DNA of 64,000 nucleotides from Candidatus Omnitrophota bacterium (GTDB lineage: Bacteria > Omnitrophota > Gorgyraeia > Zapsychrales > Zapsychraceae), in the NCBI GenBank assembly GCA_020429915.1, contig JAGQKV010000013.1, positions 76,669-140,668 of the forward strand. The letters are read 5' to 3'. The notes beneath the pieces are model-generated. The model saw only the letters and a list, made by a program, of their open reading frames with translations, had not been told where the DNA came from and made no database searches. A program made the translations under genes and the position numbers. Within the stretch, counting starts at the first letter, position 1. Each line of letters opens with the position of its first letter. Positions 16,355 through 26,093 of this stretch are shown here, piece after piece.

Positions 16355-17754
16355 ATACCTTTCCCGTCCTCGGCATCCTGATGTTACCCGTGGCCCTGGG
16401 CACATTCTTGACGGCGTGTCTGACCCGGCGCGAGCCGTTGCCGTGGCCGCTGACGGTCGCGGTCGGTTTCGGCGCGGGGACAGGGATCGTCACCAATTTC
16501 TTCATCGTGATGTGCTATCTCCCGGTAACCGAACGCTTCCTCTGGGTAAATATTCTCGCCGGTGTCACCGCGGCTGTGTTGTTCGCGCTGTGCGTCTTCG
16601 CCGGCGTCTTTCGGCGCCGTCCGGCGGCGCCGTCCGGTATGATCCGCTTTTCCACATTGCTCGTGGCGGCGGCGGTGCTGTACATCGCGGCGTTTATTGT
16701 CTGGTGCGGGACCAACATTCCGATCATTTCCTGGGATACGTTCGAGACGATGGGGCTGAAGTCAAAGAGCATTTACACCAGCCAGTCGCTGAATCACATC
16801 CCGTTCCGCGATAAATACGATTACCCGTTGCACATGCCGATTTTGATGGCGTGGATCTCCAAGTCGATCGGGGTGTGGGACAATATCAGTCTCAAGCTGA
16901 TCTTCACGCTGGCGGCCGCGGCCGCGGCGGCGGTGCTGGGGTATGTGCTGCGCGCCTGGACCAGTCTGCGCTGGGCGGTGTTGGGCGTGGCGCTGTTGTT
17001 CGCCTCCGGGTTTCTCATATTTCACTCCACGATCGCCTACCGCGACGTGACTATGATGTACTTCAACTGCACGACGGTGCTGTTGATTCTGATGTGGCAG
17101 CGGTCCGCCGGCAAGATGACGGTCGTCCTGCCGGCGTTGTTCGCCGGGCTGACGTCGTTTATCAAGCTGGAAGGCTTCGGGTACATGGCAATGCACAACG
17201 CGCTTTGGCTGGCGGTGCTGTTTTTCGCGAAGAACATGTCCGTCAGAGAGAAGGTGACGCGGCAGCTGGCCTTCACCGCCATCAGCGTCGGCGTATATTT
17301 GATCTTCGCGGTCTACAAATGGATGTACATCCTGCCGGCGGTGCCGGACTTGGCGGCGGACCCGACGCATTTTGATCTGAACCGTGTGGCGCTGGCCGGC
17401 GGCGGGGGAGTGGGGCACCGCATCGCGCGCGTCGCGTGGCGTTATTTTGAAAACATGTTTCTCAGCGGCAACTGGAACCTGGTGTGGCTGCTGTTCGTCT
17501 TGAGCCTGACGCGTCTCGATCGCATCCGGCAATCCGAGACGGTCCGTTTTCTGCTGCTGTTTCTCGGGATGTTTTTTGCGGTGTACTTTTTCGGCTACGC
17601 CCTGACCCAGCACTTCGTGTGGGTGGCGGACAAGCACGATGTGCTGTCGCGCTCCATTCTGCATGTGTATCCGCTGGTTGTGGCGGTGATCTGCCTGATC
17701 AATGCCGGCGATGACCGCTCTGTCCCCGAAAGGGGACTGTCCCCTTCGGGGTGA
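16351..17754 (+). CDS. Multi-pass membrane protein, GT-C (GT39-like) glycosyltransferase candidate
   Basis: This 467-residue protein has about ten to twelve membrane helices. The first large loop (about 115-160) has SWDTFETMGLKSK and then YDYPLHMPILMAW, a layout like the acidic first loop and aromatic-Pro block of lipid-linked-sugar glycosyltransferases and PMT relatives. A YRDVTMMYFN block follows near 230. The donor and acceptor cannot be read. The start overlaps the upstream gene stop by four bases. Its last 13 or so residues are encoded by a repeat hairpin (17722-17751), so the natural C-terminus may have been changed by that insertion. Confidence 0.7.
   Translation: MNTFPVLGILMLPVALGTFLTACLTRREPLPWPLTVAVGFGAGTGIVTNFFIVMCYLPVTERFLWVNILAGVTAAVLFALCVFAGVFRRRPAAPSGMIRFSTLLVAAAVLYIAAFIVWCGTNIPIISWDTFETMGLKSKSIYTSQSLNHIPFRDKYDYPLHMPILMAWISKSIGVWDNISLKLIFTLAAAAAAAVLGYVLRAWTSLRWAVLGVALLFASGFLIFHSTIAYRDVTMMYFNCTTVLLILMWQRSAGKMTVVLPALFAGLTSFIKLEGFGYMAMHNALWLAVLFFAKNMSVREKVTRQLAFTAISVGVYLIFAVYKWMYILPAVPDLAADPTHFDLNRVALAGGGGVGHRIARVAWRYFENMFLSGNWNLVWLLFVLSLTRLDRIRQSETVRFLLLFLGMFFAVYFFGYALTQHFVWVADKHDVLSRSILHVYPLVVAVICLINAGDDRSVPERGLSPSG
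17722..17751. repeat. GC-rich hairpin inside the 3' end of a coding region
   Basis: CCCCGAAAGGGG is followed after a few bases by CCCCTTCGGGG, giving an almost perfect 11-bp stem. It forms the last codons of the GT-C-like gene and lies just before the TPR gene. Elements of this kind are often dispersed repeats. Confidence 0.6.
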
Positions 17755-17773
17755 CTGTGTTAGGATAGTGACC

Positions 17774-18133
17774 ATGACGCTCGACTGGAACAGTTCGGCT
17801 CAGCTTTATCAGCAGGGACGCTGGGCTCTGGGCGAGGGGGACATCGCCAAGGGAAAGGAGTTCCTGCTGGATTCCTATCACCGTGCCCCGCACTACAAGA
17901 CCGCGGAACTGCTGGGCGAACTCTTTCTGGAGCAGGGTGAACTCGTTGACGCACTCAAGTATTTGTCTGCCGCGGTCGGACTCAACAACCGGCCGTTCAA
18001 GTCCCGCTATCTGCTGGCCCGCGTCTGGCTGGCGCTGGAGGAAAAAGAAGACGCCATCTTCAATCTCGAGGAAGCCCTGCGCTTGAAGGAAGACTTCCGC
18101 TCGGCCCGCGAGTTGCTCGAAACCCTCCGCTGA
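17774..18133 (+). CDS. TPR repeat protein
   Basis: From the ATG at 17774 (AGGA just upstream) this is a 119-residue protein of about three TPR-like helical pairs: GRWALGEGDIAKGKEFL, AELLGELFLEQGELVDALKY, and ARVWLALEEKEDAIFNLEEA. TPRs are protein-interaction scaffolds. It has no signal peptide, so it is probably cytoplasmic. A longer frame from 17702 would read through the repeat hairpin and is unlikely. Confidence 0.7.
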   Translation: MTLDWNSSAQLYQQGRWALGEGDIAKGKEFLLDSYHRAPHYKTAELLGELFLEQGELVDALKYLSAAVGLNNRPFKSRYLLARVWLALEEKEDAIFNLEEALRLKEDFRSARELLETLR

Positions 18134-18225
18134 GGCCCTGCCCGTGCCCCGGGAACTTTCCATTCCTTTTTTGCCGTATCTGTAATATGATAAGGCCCTT
18201 ACAAATCGCATAATACTTTTCCGAT

Positions 18226-21200
18226 ATGTGGCTACGCCTGCTGACAATTCTGACTGCCGTCCTTTTCTGCGCACAACCCGCGTGGAGTATCGATCAGGAA
18301 TATTCGGTCGGTCCCGTACCGGCGTGGGTGGCGGCCTTTGAAGGTGAGGGAGAAGACTCCGAAACAGAAGATCTCTCCAAGTACGGCATTTCCTATAAAG
18401 TGGTGGACGATCAGGTCCGTATTAGCGGCGATAGCCGTGAAAATTACAGCCGCCGCCGGATCAAGGTCGTCAACCAAACCGGTGTGCCATATGTGGCACA
18501 ATTTTCAATCGATTTCGATCCTTCCTACCAGCAAGTGACGCTCCATCATGTATTCATCGAACGCGACGGCGAGCGTATCGACAAGCTGCCCGACGCCCGT
18601 ATCGACGTCCTGCAACGGGAGCAGGAACTCGAGTCGATGATTTATAATGGCCGCAAGTCCATCCATATTATTCTCAATGACATCCGGGTGGGAGATGTTC
18701 TTGACTACAGCTATACGGATGTCGGGGCCAATCCTATCTTCAAAGGTCTGTTGTTTACGGTCTTGGATCTGCAGTGGATGGTGCCCGTGCATCATGTCCG
18801 CTACCGCGTCGTCATGCCGCGCGGGCGGCCGCTGAACGTGAAAGCGATCAATTCCTCCGTGTCACCGACAATCGAGGAGGCGGGAGATGAAACGGTATAT
18901 GAATGGCGCAGGCGTGATGTGCCCGCCTTTATTCCCGAGGACAAGACGCCTCCCTGGTATCTGACGTCCCCGATGATTCTGGTCTCCGAAATGAAGGCCT
19001 GGTCCGAAGTTCAGGCATGGGCGCATGAACTCTATCGGATCCCGGATCCGCTGCCGGAGTCCGTGAGTGAGCAGGCGGCGTTGATCCGCTCCGCTCATCC
19101 GGAAAAGTCCGACCAATTATTGGCGGCGATACGTTTTGTGCAGGATGATGTGCGGTACACCGGTATCGAGATCGGTCCGTACTCCTACGAACCGAATCCT
19201 CCTCAGAAGGTGCTCGAGCGTCGCTTTGGCGACTGTAAGGACAAGAGCCTGCTTCTGATCAGCTTGCTCAGCGCGCTGGATATTGAGGCGCACCTGGCCC
19301 TGGTGCACAGCGGTTTGTACACCACCTTGCCCGACCTGCTCCCGGACCCGACCGTCTTCAACCACGCGATTGTCCGGATCCTTTTCGACGGTAAGGAGCT
19401 GTGGGTGGATCCGACCAATACCCTGCAGCGCGGGGACCTTGAGCATATGTGGCCGCCGGATTACGGTTATGCGCTGGTGATCGACGGCCAAACCGACCGG
19501 CTGCAGCGGATGCCGGAACAGTCCCTCCCCGAACCGGAACTGCTGATTCAGGAAACGCTCGACGTGAGCGGAGGGGTGGAGGAACCGGCTTCGCTGGTAA
19601 TTCGCAATACGTTCCGGGGACCGGCAGCCGACACGATGCGCAACCGGTTATCCGTCCACGGCCGGGAGGCGCTGCTGAAGGGCTTCACGGATGTGGTCGG
19701 CCAGATATATCCTGACGTAGAATCTGTCGGCGTTCTGGAAGTTCACGATGATCCCGTTGCCAATCTGATCGAACTTATCGAGCGGTACACGATCCGCCGG
19801 GCGTGGATGTTCGACGAGGAACAAGCGGGCCATACCGTGACCATATACTTTCCCGAAATGCGTTCTCCCCTGGAGTTGCCGGGTAATACCAAGCGCAGCA
19901 TGCCGCTGGGAATTACGCACCCCACCTATATCCGGCATACTTTTGACATTACACTCCCCGATAAGGAATGGAATATTGAACCTATGGACGAGGCCATCGC
20001 GGATGAGGCCTTTGTTCTAGATACCAAAAGTCACTTCCTGGACGGGCACTTGTTTGTGGAGTACACCTTCCGCACGCTCGCGCGTGAAGTTCCCGTTGAA
20101 AAGGCTGAGATCCATCAGCGTAATCTCTCCCGGGCTTCTGACTGGCTGACGTACCAAGTCTACATGGCGGATTCAGACGGGGTAGCTTCCTTTTTTCCTG
20201 CCGTGCCTTTGAAGCGTTGGGTTATTCTGGCGGCGGTGGCGGTGGTTCTGGTCCTTTTGGCCTGGTGGGGAGGGCTCCTGAAGCTGACCGTCAAATATTT
20301 CCGCCATCCGGTCCGGTTGCTTAAGGCCGTCGTCGCCCACCCTAATATTCCGCCGTTATTTTTCGTTTTGGTCTGGGCAAACGGGGCTTCCCATCTGGTT
20401 GAGAAGATCGCGTATGAATACAGCGCGACCCAAACGCATCTTCAGCACTGGGCTGTGATCGGTATCATTGCGGGATTATTCGGATTGCCGCTCGGATTCA
20501 TTCGATACTATCTCGGTGGCGGGATTATCCATATCGGTCAAAGAATCGTCGGAGGTAAGGGGGACTATCGGGCGGCGCGGCGTATTTACCTGTATTCCGG
20601 ATTTCCAATGGATCTGGCTGAACTGGCGATGGCCGTAGTCATCGGTATCTTGTTGGGGAATGAACACCTGGCCTCAGAAGAGATCACCGTGTATGATGCG
20701 TTACGAATTTTAGTTGTCATCATCATGGTGTTCGTGGTGATTGTCGTTATATACAAGGCCATTCGCCACGTCCTTAAGGCGTCGGCTGCCGGGGCGCGGT
20801 TTGTGTTTATTGTCTTGCCCATCTTTTTATTTCTGTCGCTGGCAGGCTTCGGTTTTATGCAGGCGATGCGGGAAGATCAAGGAAACAATCAGCAGGAGAC
20901 GGCCGAGTGGCAGGCGGAAGCGACGGCTGATTTCCCGGATGACGGGGAGAGCGATGTTGATATTTGGCTGGAGCAGACTCGTGACGAAAGTTTGAGTCAG
21001 CGGATCCGGGAATTCCACGCCACCGGCGTTGAGAATACCGATATCCGTTTTGATCAGGCGTTAACGATCGCCCGTACCTACCGCGAGCAGGGAAATCCCA
21101 CGGAGGCGCAAAAATGGTATCTGGAGGCGTTATTGAATGTAACGTCCGGAAGTGAGGCCCACCGGGATATACAGGCCGAGATGAAGGCCCTGGATGCGGA

Positions 21201-21252
21201 AGCCGTAAGGCCAGGTATTAATTTTCTGATTCCTTCGCAAGATGATCTGTAA
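18226..21252 (+). CDS. DUF3857/transglutaminase-like membrane protein
   Basis: This 1,008-residue protein has a signal peptide (MWLRLLTILTAVLFCAQPAWS). A DUF3857 beta domain (about 60-260) is followed by a transglutaminase-like domain with a full triad: C337 in GDCKDKS, H380 in FNHAI and D395 in VDPTN. A further beta domain (about 420-640), several membrane helices (about 660-860) and a C-terminal TPR-like tail complete it. Such proteins are common in PVC and Bacteroidetes genomes; their substrates are unknown. The main catalytic part is predicted to be periplasmic. Confidence 0.85.
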   Translation: MWLRLLTILTAVLFCAQPAWSIDQEYSVGPVPAWVAAFEGEGEDSETEDLSKYGISYKVVDDQVRISGDSRENYSRRRIKVVNQTGVPYVAQFSIDFDPSYQQVTLHHVFIERDGERIDKLPDARIDVLQREQELESMIYNGRKSIHIILNDIRVGDVLDYSYTDVGANPIFKGLLFTVLDLQWMVPVHHVRYRVVMPRGRPLNVKAINSSVSPTIEEAGDETVYEWRRRDVPAFIPEDKTPPWYLTSPMILVSEMKAWSEVQAWAHELYRIPDPLPESVSEQAALIRSAHPEKSDQLLAAIRFVQDDVRYTGIEIGPYSYEPNPPQKVLERRFGDCKDKSLLLISLLSALDIEAHLALVHSGLYTTLPDLLPDPTVFNHAIVRILFDGKELWVDPTNTLQRGDLEHMWPPDYGYALVIDGQTDRLQRMPEQSLPEPELLIQETLDVSGGVEEPASLVIRNTFRGPAADTMRNRLSVHGREALLKGFTDVVGQIYPDVESVGVLEVHDDPVANLIELIERYTIRRAWMFDEEQAGHTVTIYFPEMRSPLELPGNTKRSMPLGITHPTYIRHTFDITLPDKEWNIEPMDEAIADEAFVLDTKSHFLDGHLFVEYTFRTLAREVPVEKAEIHQRNLSRASDWLTYQVYMADSDGVASFFPAVPLKRWVILAAVAVVLVLLAWWGGLLKLTVKYFRHPVRLLKAVVAHPNIPPLFFVLVWANGASHLVEKIAYEYSATQTHLQHWAVIGIIAGLFGLPLGFIRYYLGGGIIHIGQRIVGGKGDYRAARRIYLYSGFPMDLAELAMAVVIGILLGNEHLASEEITVYDALRILVVIIMVFVVIVVIYKAIRHVLKASAAGARFVFIVLPIFLFLSLAGFGFMQAMREDQGNNQQETAEWQAEATADFPDDGESDVDIWLEQTRDESLSQRIREFHATGVENTDIRFDQALTIARTYREQGNPTEAQKWYLEALLNVTSGSEAHRDIQAEMKALDAEAVRPGINFLIPSQDDL

Positions 21253-21292
21253 TATGATGACTCTTTGTGTAAATTGACATCCGAATATTCCT

Positions 21293-22216
21293 GTGAATAC
21301 AATCCTGACACTAAACAATCTGAATAAAACATACGAGGGCGGTTTTGAGGCGCTGAAGGATATCAATCTCGAGATCCGCCGCGGTGAGATCTTTGCCCTG
21401 CTCGGACCCAACGGGGCGGGTAAGACGACTCTGATCAATTCGGTGTGCGGGCTGGTGATGCCGACCTCGGGTCAAATCCTTTTCGACGGCAAAGACATTG
21501 TCGCTGATTACCGCTACGCCCGGGAGCGCATCGGGTTGGTCCCGCAGGAACTGTGTACGGATTCCTTTGAGTCGCCGTGGCACACTTTGCATTTTAGCCG
21601 GGGGTTGTTCGGTAAACAGCGCGACGGGGCTTATGTCGAGCAGGTCCTTCGGAATCTCTCGCTGTGGGACAAGCGTAATAACATGATCCGCACCCTGTCG
21701 GGCGGGATGAAACGGCGGGTGATGATCGGCAAAGCGCTGGCACATGAGCCTAAATTGCTTTTTCTCGATGAACCCACCGCGGGTGTGGACGTGGAATTGC
21801 GCAAGGGAATGTGGGAACAGGTGCGGGCTCTTCAGAGGACGGGCGTCACGATAATTCTGACCACGCATTACATCGACGAAGCCGAGCAGATGGCCGATCG
21901 CATCGGGATTATTAACAACGGTGAGTTGATCTTGGTCGACCGGAAGGAAGATCTGATTGCTAAACTCGGCCGGAAGGAAATGACGCTCGATCTGCAAGAG
22001 CCGCTGGCTGAGGTGCCCGCGTCTCTGAAGGGATTCGAGTTGTCGTTAAGTGAGGACCGGCGGCGGCTGTCTTATTCGTTCGATTCCGCGGCCGAGGACA
22101 ACGGCATCGCCCGGTTGCTGTCCGGTTTGCACAAGGCCGGCTACGAATGCCGGGACATCCATACCAAACAGAGTTCTCTGGAAGAAATCTTTATTTCCTT
22201 GGTCAAAAAGAAATGA
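21293..22216 (+). CDS. ABC-2 type transporter ATP-binding protein
   Basis: This 307-residue protein starts at GTG. It has Walker [10 protein letters not shown] near residue 38, the signature LSGGMKRRV near 137, Walker [13 protein letters not shown], and a switch His in [10 protein letters not shown]. The C-terminal extension ends with the helix typical of the NodI/CcmA-like drug and polysaccharide exporters. It overlaps the permease start by four bases (ATGA). Confidence 0.93.
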   Translation: MNTILTLNNLNKTYEGGFEALKDINLEIRRGEIFALLGPNGAGKTTLINSVCGLVMPTSGQILFDGKDIVADYRYARERIGLVPQELCTDSFESPWHTLHFSRGLFGKQRDGAYVEQVLRNLSLWDKRNNMIRTLSGGMKRRVMIGKALAHEPKLLFLDEPTAGVDVELRKGMWEQVRALQRTGVTIILTTHYIDEAEQMADRIGIINNGELILVDRKEDLIAKLGRKEMTLDLQEPLAEVPASLKGFELSLSEDRRRLSYSFDSAAEDNGIARLLSGLHKAGYECRDIHTKQSSLEEIFISLVKKK

Positions 22217-22974
22217 ACTGGCTAGCCGTTAAGGCAATTTTTAAATTCGAGATGCACCGCATGCAGCGGACTCTGGGGCAAAGCATCGCCTCGCCGGTGA
22301 TCTCCACGGGTCTTTACTTTATCGTTTTCGGTTCGGCCATCGGCTCGCGGATCGAGCAAATCGACGGTGTCTCCTATGGTTCCTTCATTGTCCCGGGTCT
22401 GATCATGCTCACTGTGCTCAGCGAAAGCATTTCCAACGCTTCGTTCGGGATTTACTTTCCGCGTTTTACCGGCACAATTTACGAGGTCCTGTCGGCGCCG
22501 GTGTCTTATGTCGAGATCATGCTCGGTTACGTGGGGGCCGCGGCGACCAAATCCATTATCGTGGGATCGCTGATTCTGGGTACGTCGTTCTTTTTTGTCC
22601 CGGTATCCATTGCCCATCCGCTGCTCATGTTCACCTTCCTGGTCTTGACCGCGGTGACGTTCAGTCTGTTCGGATTTCTCATCGGCATTTGGGCCGACGG
22701 TTTTGAGAAGCTGCAGATCATCCCGCTGCTGATCATTACGCCGTTGGCCTTTCTGGGCGGGAGCTTCTATTCGATCACCATGCTGCCGCCGGTATGGCAG
22801 AAGATTTCCCTGCTCAATCCGGTGGTGTATTTGATCAGCGGTTTCCGCTGGGCGTTTTACGAGTCGGCGGACGTCAGTCTGGGGGTCAGCCTCGGGATGA
22901 TCGCGGTGTTTCTGCTGATCTGCCTGGCCACGGTGCGCTGGATGTTTGCGACGGGTTATAAGCTGAAGACTTGA
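22213..22974 (+). CDS. ABC-2 type transporter permease
   Basis: From the ATG at 22213 this encodes 253 residues with six membrane helices: a first one around [10 protein letters not shown], then [13 protein letters not shown], helices around FSLFGFLIG, and [16 protein letters not shown] with the following [22 protein letters not shown], which is the ABC-2 signature block. It forms a heteromeric exporter with the ATPase encoded just upstream. The substrate may be a polysaccharide or a drug-like compound. Confidence 0.92.
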   Translation: MNWLAVKAIFKFEMHRMQRTLGQSIASPVISTGLYFIVFGSAIGSRIEQIDGVSYGSFIVPGLIMLTVLSESISNASFGIYFPRFTGTIYEVLSAPVSYVEIMLGYVGAAATKSIIVGSLILGTSFFFVPVSIAHPLLMFTFLVLTAVTFSLFGFLIGIWADGFEKLQIIPLLIITPLAFLGGSFYSITMLPPVWQKISLLNPVVYLISGFRWAFYESADVSLGVSLGMIAVFLLICLATVRWMFATGYKLKT

Positions 22975-23137
22975 TTTATAGGGTGATGGTGCCAGGCGGT
23001 GATAGAAGTGCTGAGTGCTGTCAGCAAGGGTGCAGGCGGGGTGTCCAGAATAATAGTGATTATTCCCGTTGAGATATGATCATCACTCATCACCCGGCAC
23101 TCACCACCCGAAGGGCTGCCGTATTAAGGAGACTGAT

Positions 23138-23503
23138 ATGCGTTTTCTTAGTGTCATAATCATTAGCCTATGTGCCACATTGACGCCATCCCCGGCATTC
23201 GCCGGACAGGCTGATGTCATCGATGTGAAATATGAATGCGCGGAGGCGTGCACATTCTGGGTCACGGTCCGGCATGCCGACAGCGGTTGGGACCATTACG
23301 CCGACCGCTGGGAGATCCTGGCCCCGGACGGAGAGATCATTGCGACCCGGGTGCTCGGTCATCCGCACGTCAACGAGCAACCCTTCACGCGCTCGCTCGG
23401 CGGAGTTATCATCCCTGTGGGAATCTCCGATGTGAGGATCCGCGCCCACGATTCGGTGCACGGTTACGGCGGAGAGGAGGTTGCCGTGACGTTGGATAAG
23501 TAA
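23138..23503 (+). CDS. Small exported protein, conserved hypothetical
   Basis: From the ATG at 23138, with AAGGAG at the right distance, this is a 121-residue protein. A signal peptide (MRFLSVIIISLCATLTPSPAFA) precedes a beta-rich domain with VTVRHADSGWDHYADRWEI, LGHPHVNEQPFTRSL and RAHDSVHGYGGEEV. The His-rich blocks could bind metal. I recall closely similar conserved hypothetical proteins in proteobacteria, but I know of no defined function. The longer frame from 23069 lacks a ribosome-binding site. Confidence 0.75.
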   Translation: MRFLSVIIISLCATLTPSPAFAGQADVIDVKYECAEACTFWVTVRHADSGWDHYADRWEILAPDGEIIATRVLGHPHVNEQPFTRSLGGVIIPVGISDVRIRAHDSVHGYGGEEVAVTLDK

Positions 23504-23550
23504 ATGGAACCTGTCGCAGATGGTGCATCGATAATACCAAGGAGGATGTC

Positions 23551-24171
23551 ATGACGTTTTTTGTCCGTACTCTGTTGAGTGTGATGTGCGCCTGTCTCAT
23601 TTTTCTGGCGTCCGCCGCCAGGCCGGCCGCCGCCGAGCCGTTTTGGATCTACAAGGACCAGGGGTTTTCCGGCAACCACTACAGTCCCGACGGATGGATG
23701 GGGGACCATGCCGATTTGACCATGGATGCCGAGTACAAGATCCCGGCGCTCGACCAGCCCAACAGTTATGAAGGCAATACCGTGATCCGTTTCGCCTATC
23801 AGCCGGGATCGAAAGTGCAGGACGGCGAGGGTTGGATCGGAGTTTATTTCCTGCACCCGGCAGGGAATTGGGGAGACAAACACGAGGGGCTGGACTTAAG
23901 CGGTTATACGCGACTCACGTTTTATATCAAAGGCGAACGCGGGGGAGAGATCATCCACAGTTTTCGCGTCGGCGGAGTCTCCAAGAAGTTTGTCGACAGC
24001 ACTACGCTTGAGATCAAGAAGGTTCCGTTGACACGCCAGTGGCAAAAGATCATCATCCCTCTGGCCGGGCATGATCTGAGTCACATTATGGGAGGTTTTG
24101 CGTGGACCGCGACCGCCGAGGACAATCCACAGGGGGCGAGCTTCTTACTGGATGAGATACGGCTGGAATAA
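23551..24171 (+). CDS. Exported carbohydrate-binding-like protein
   Basis: This 206-residue protein has a strong ribosome-binding site (AAGGAGG) and a signal peptide (MTFFVRTLLSVMCACL, cleavage near PAAA). The mature protein is one galactose-binding-like beta sandwich. GWIGVYFLHPAGNWGD, GLDLSGYTRLTFYIKG and WQKIIIPLAGHDLS match the CBM11/CIA30 pattern, ending in FLLDEIRLE. It probably binds a polysaccharide. The next gene carries two domains with the same pattern. Confidence 0.75.
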   Translation: MTFFVRTLLSVMCACLIFLASAARPAAAEPFWIYKDQGFSGNHYSPDGWMGDHADLTMDAEYKIPALDQPNSYEGNTVIRFAYQPGSKVQDGEGWIGVYFLHPAGNWGDKHEGLDLSGYTRLTFYIKGERGGEIIHSFRVGGVSKKFVDSTTLEIKKVPLTRQWQKIIIPLAGHDLSHIMGGFAWTATAEDNPQGASFLLDEIRLE

Positions 24172-24240
24172 CTTGTTACGAAGCAGCGCCCGCGTGATGG
24201 CATGCGCCCCGGTCCTTTAATTCATATAAGGGAGCACCCC

Positions 24241-25965
24241 GTGAAAATCCGTTTATCGCTTATTATCGCCGTCCTGATGTTGCCGGCGGCGTTCATCAGA
24301 TCCGCCGCGGCGCAGGACCTGCCGATATTCGCGGACGGACACCTGCTGGCGGATGCCGACATATTTATCTGGCAGGACACCATCGCTTTTTTTGACGGGA
24401 ATTATGAAGATCCCACCGTGCCCGAAGGTCAGGAAGCCTTTCAGGTCAGCACGATCTCTTGGGCCGGATGGGGAGTGTTCGATCAAGTCGGGACGTACGA
24501 CTTTTCCGCGATGTCCACGTTCAATCTGGATTTCTGGGTGAAGGCCGACATCGATCTGACGGTGGAGATGCGCGACGCGACCAACGGGGCCAACGGATTT
24601 CCGATTTCGGACTACGGCTGGGACGGGACCAATACTTGGCAGCGGATCACCATTCCGGTGACCGATTTCGGCCGCGACCTCACCCAGCTGGAATCACCTT
24701 TTATGATTACCGCGCCCGACGCGGCCGTGTTTCTCATCGACGGTGTGCGCTGGCAGGACCCGGTGGCCGCCAACGTGAATCCCGTCTTTGATTCGAACGC
24801 CGTGCAGTACGCGCTGGTGAACAGGCCGTTCAAGTATGACGTGAACGCCGACGACGGAAATTTCGACCGGATCGTGTATTCGCTGACCGCCGCCCCGACC
24901 GGTATGACCATCGACATGTTTAGCGGGCTGATCCAGTGGGTGCCTACCGCGGCCGACCAAGGCAATCATCCGGTTACGGTCGCCATCAACGACGGACAGG
25001 GGGGAGTGGGCAACCAAAGCTTTATCCTGTTTACGGTCGTGACGCTGTCGCCCCCGCAGTACGAAATTCTGACCGAAACCGGCGGCGTCAGCCTCGCGTT
25101 CTACAACGAATGGGGGACGGGGACGACCACCTTCGGCACCGGGTTTATCACGCGGGTTTCGGAGGATTTTGCCGGTTGGGGATTCTTTCTCAGTCCCGTG
25201 AATGTCCTTGACGCGGCGCCGATGGCGCTGCATTTTAACGTCGATACCACGGCCGATCTTATCATCGGGATTGAGGACACGACCGAAAACAACACCGTGC
25301 GTATCTCCGACTACGGCTGGAACGGTCTGCCCGGGGAGCAACAGATCATCATCCCGATTGTCGACTTTGATGCGGACTTGTCCCAGCTGTTCGGCAATTT
25401 TAATGCCACCATGGAAGTGATCGGAACGTTTACCATCAGTGATGTGGTGTGGCGGGTGCCGGATGTACCCAACAGTCCGCCGACCATTACGTCCACGCCG
25501 GTAGTCATGGTCGAACCGATTTCCACCTATCTCTATGACGTCGACGCGGTGGACCCGGACTCCGACCCGCTGACGTATTCCCTGCTCGTTGCACCGGCCA
25601 ATATGGGGATCGACCCGAATTCCGGTCTGATCCTCTGGTTGACTGAGGCGGGCGACATCGGCAGTCATCCGGTGACAGTGCAGGTCAGCGACGGCAAGGG
25701 TAACGCGGGGCAACAATCTTTTACCGTCGAGGTTGGGAGTGCGAGCAGTCTCTATGGCGATACCAATATGGACGGAGCGGTTTCCGCGCTCGACGCATCA
25801 CAGGCGGCTCGGCATTCCGTGGGGCTGCTGACACTCACCGGCCAGGCATTGATCAATGCCGAAGTCAGCGGCGACGGCAATATTACCGCCATCGACGCCT
25901 CGCAGATCGCCCGTTTCTCTGTGGGGTTGATTGCGTGCTTCCCGGCGGATCCGAGCTGTCCATAA
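24241..25965 (+). CDS. Exported multidomain protein with a C-terminal dockerin-like domain
   Basis: I place the start at the GTG at 24241, behind AAGGGAG; this gives 574 residues with a signal peptide ending near SAAA. The order is: a CBM11/CIA30-like beta sandwich (about 20-185), a cadherin-like He_PIG repeat (about 190-275), a second sandwich (about 285-415), and a second He_PIG repeat (about 425-495). The end is a dockerin-like pair: GDTNMDGAVSALDASQ near 505 and GDGNITAIDASQ near 544, with Asp/Asn at the calcium-ligand positions. Dockerins bind cohesins to build surface complexes. No cohesin is visible in this window. Confidence 0.82.
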   Translation: MKIRLSLIIAVLMLPAAFIRSAAAQDLPIFADGHLLADADIFIWQDTIAFFDGNYEDPTVPEGQEAFQVSTISWAGWGVFDQVGTYDFSAMSTFNLDFWVKADIDLTVEMRDATNGANGFPISDYGWDGTNTWQRITIPVTDFGRDLTQLESPFMITAPDAAVFLIDGVRWQDPVAANVNPVFDSNAVQYALVNRPFKYDVNADDGNFDRIVYSLTAAPTGMTIDMFSGLIQWVPTAADQGNHPVTVAINDGQGGVGNQSFILFTVVTLSPPQYEILTETGGVSLAFYNEWGTGTTTFGTGFITRVSEDFAGWGFFLSPVNVLDAAPMALHFNVDTTADLIIGIEDTTENNTVRISDYGWNGLPGEQQIIIPIVDFDADLSQLFGNFNATMEVIGTFTISDVVWRVPDVPNSPPTITSTPVVMVEPISTYLYDVDAVDPDSDPLTYSLLVAPANMGIDPNSGLILWLTEAGDIGSHPVTVQVSDGKGNAGQQSFTVEVGSASSLYGDTNMDGAVSALDASQAARHSVGLLTLTGQALINAEVSGDGNITAIDASQIARFSVGLIACFPADPSCP

Positions 25966-26049
25966 GATGGGATAAGTGGTGGCTCAGAAATGCTAAGGGC
26001 GGGGATTGCCCGGGACCGGATGCCGGTTTCGGATCAAAAGTGTACCCAC

Positions 26050-26093
26050 TTGACAGTGTACTGGAATTATGATAATTTCAGATATGACTGAAA
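26050..26093 (+). promoter_or_regulatory. Promoter and operator of the GbsR-type regulator
   Basis: TTGACA (26050-26055) and an AT-rich -10 region (GATAAT at 26071-26076) are followed at once by the inverted repeat TTTCAG-N6-CTGAAA (26076-26093). The same repeat, with the same spacing, recurs at 26649-26666. This fits autorepression by the regulator encoded next. Confidence 0.6.

Noticed and set aside
16762..17775. Minus-strand frame of 337 codons
   Set aside because: It is a His/Arg/Gln-rich shadow of the GT-C-like membrane protein on the plus strand.
24694..25716. Minus-strand frame of 340 codons
   Set aside because: It is antisense to the dockerin-bearing protein and has no recognisable pattern.
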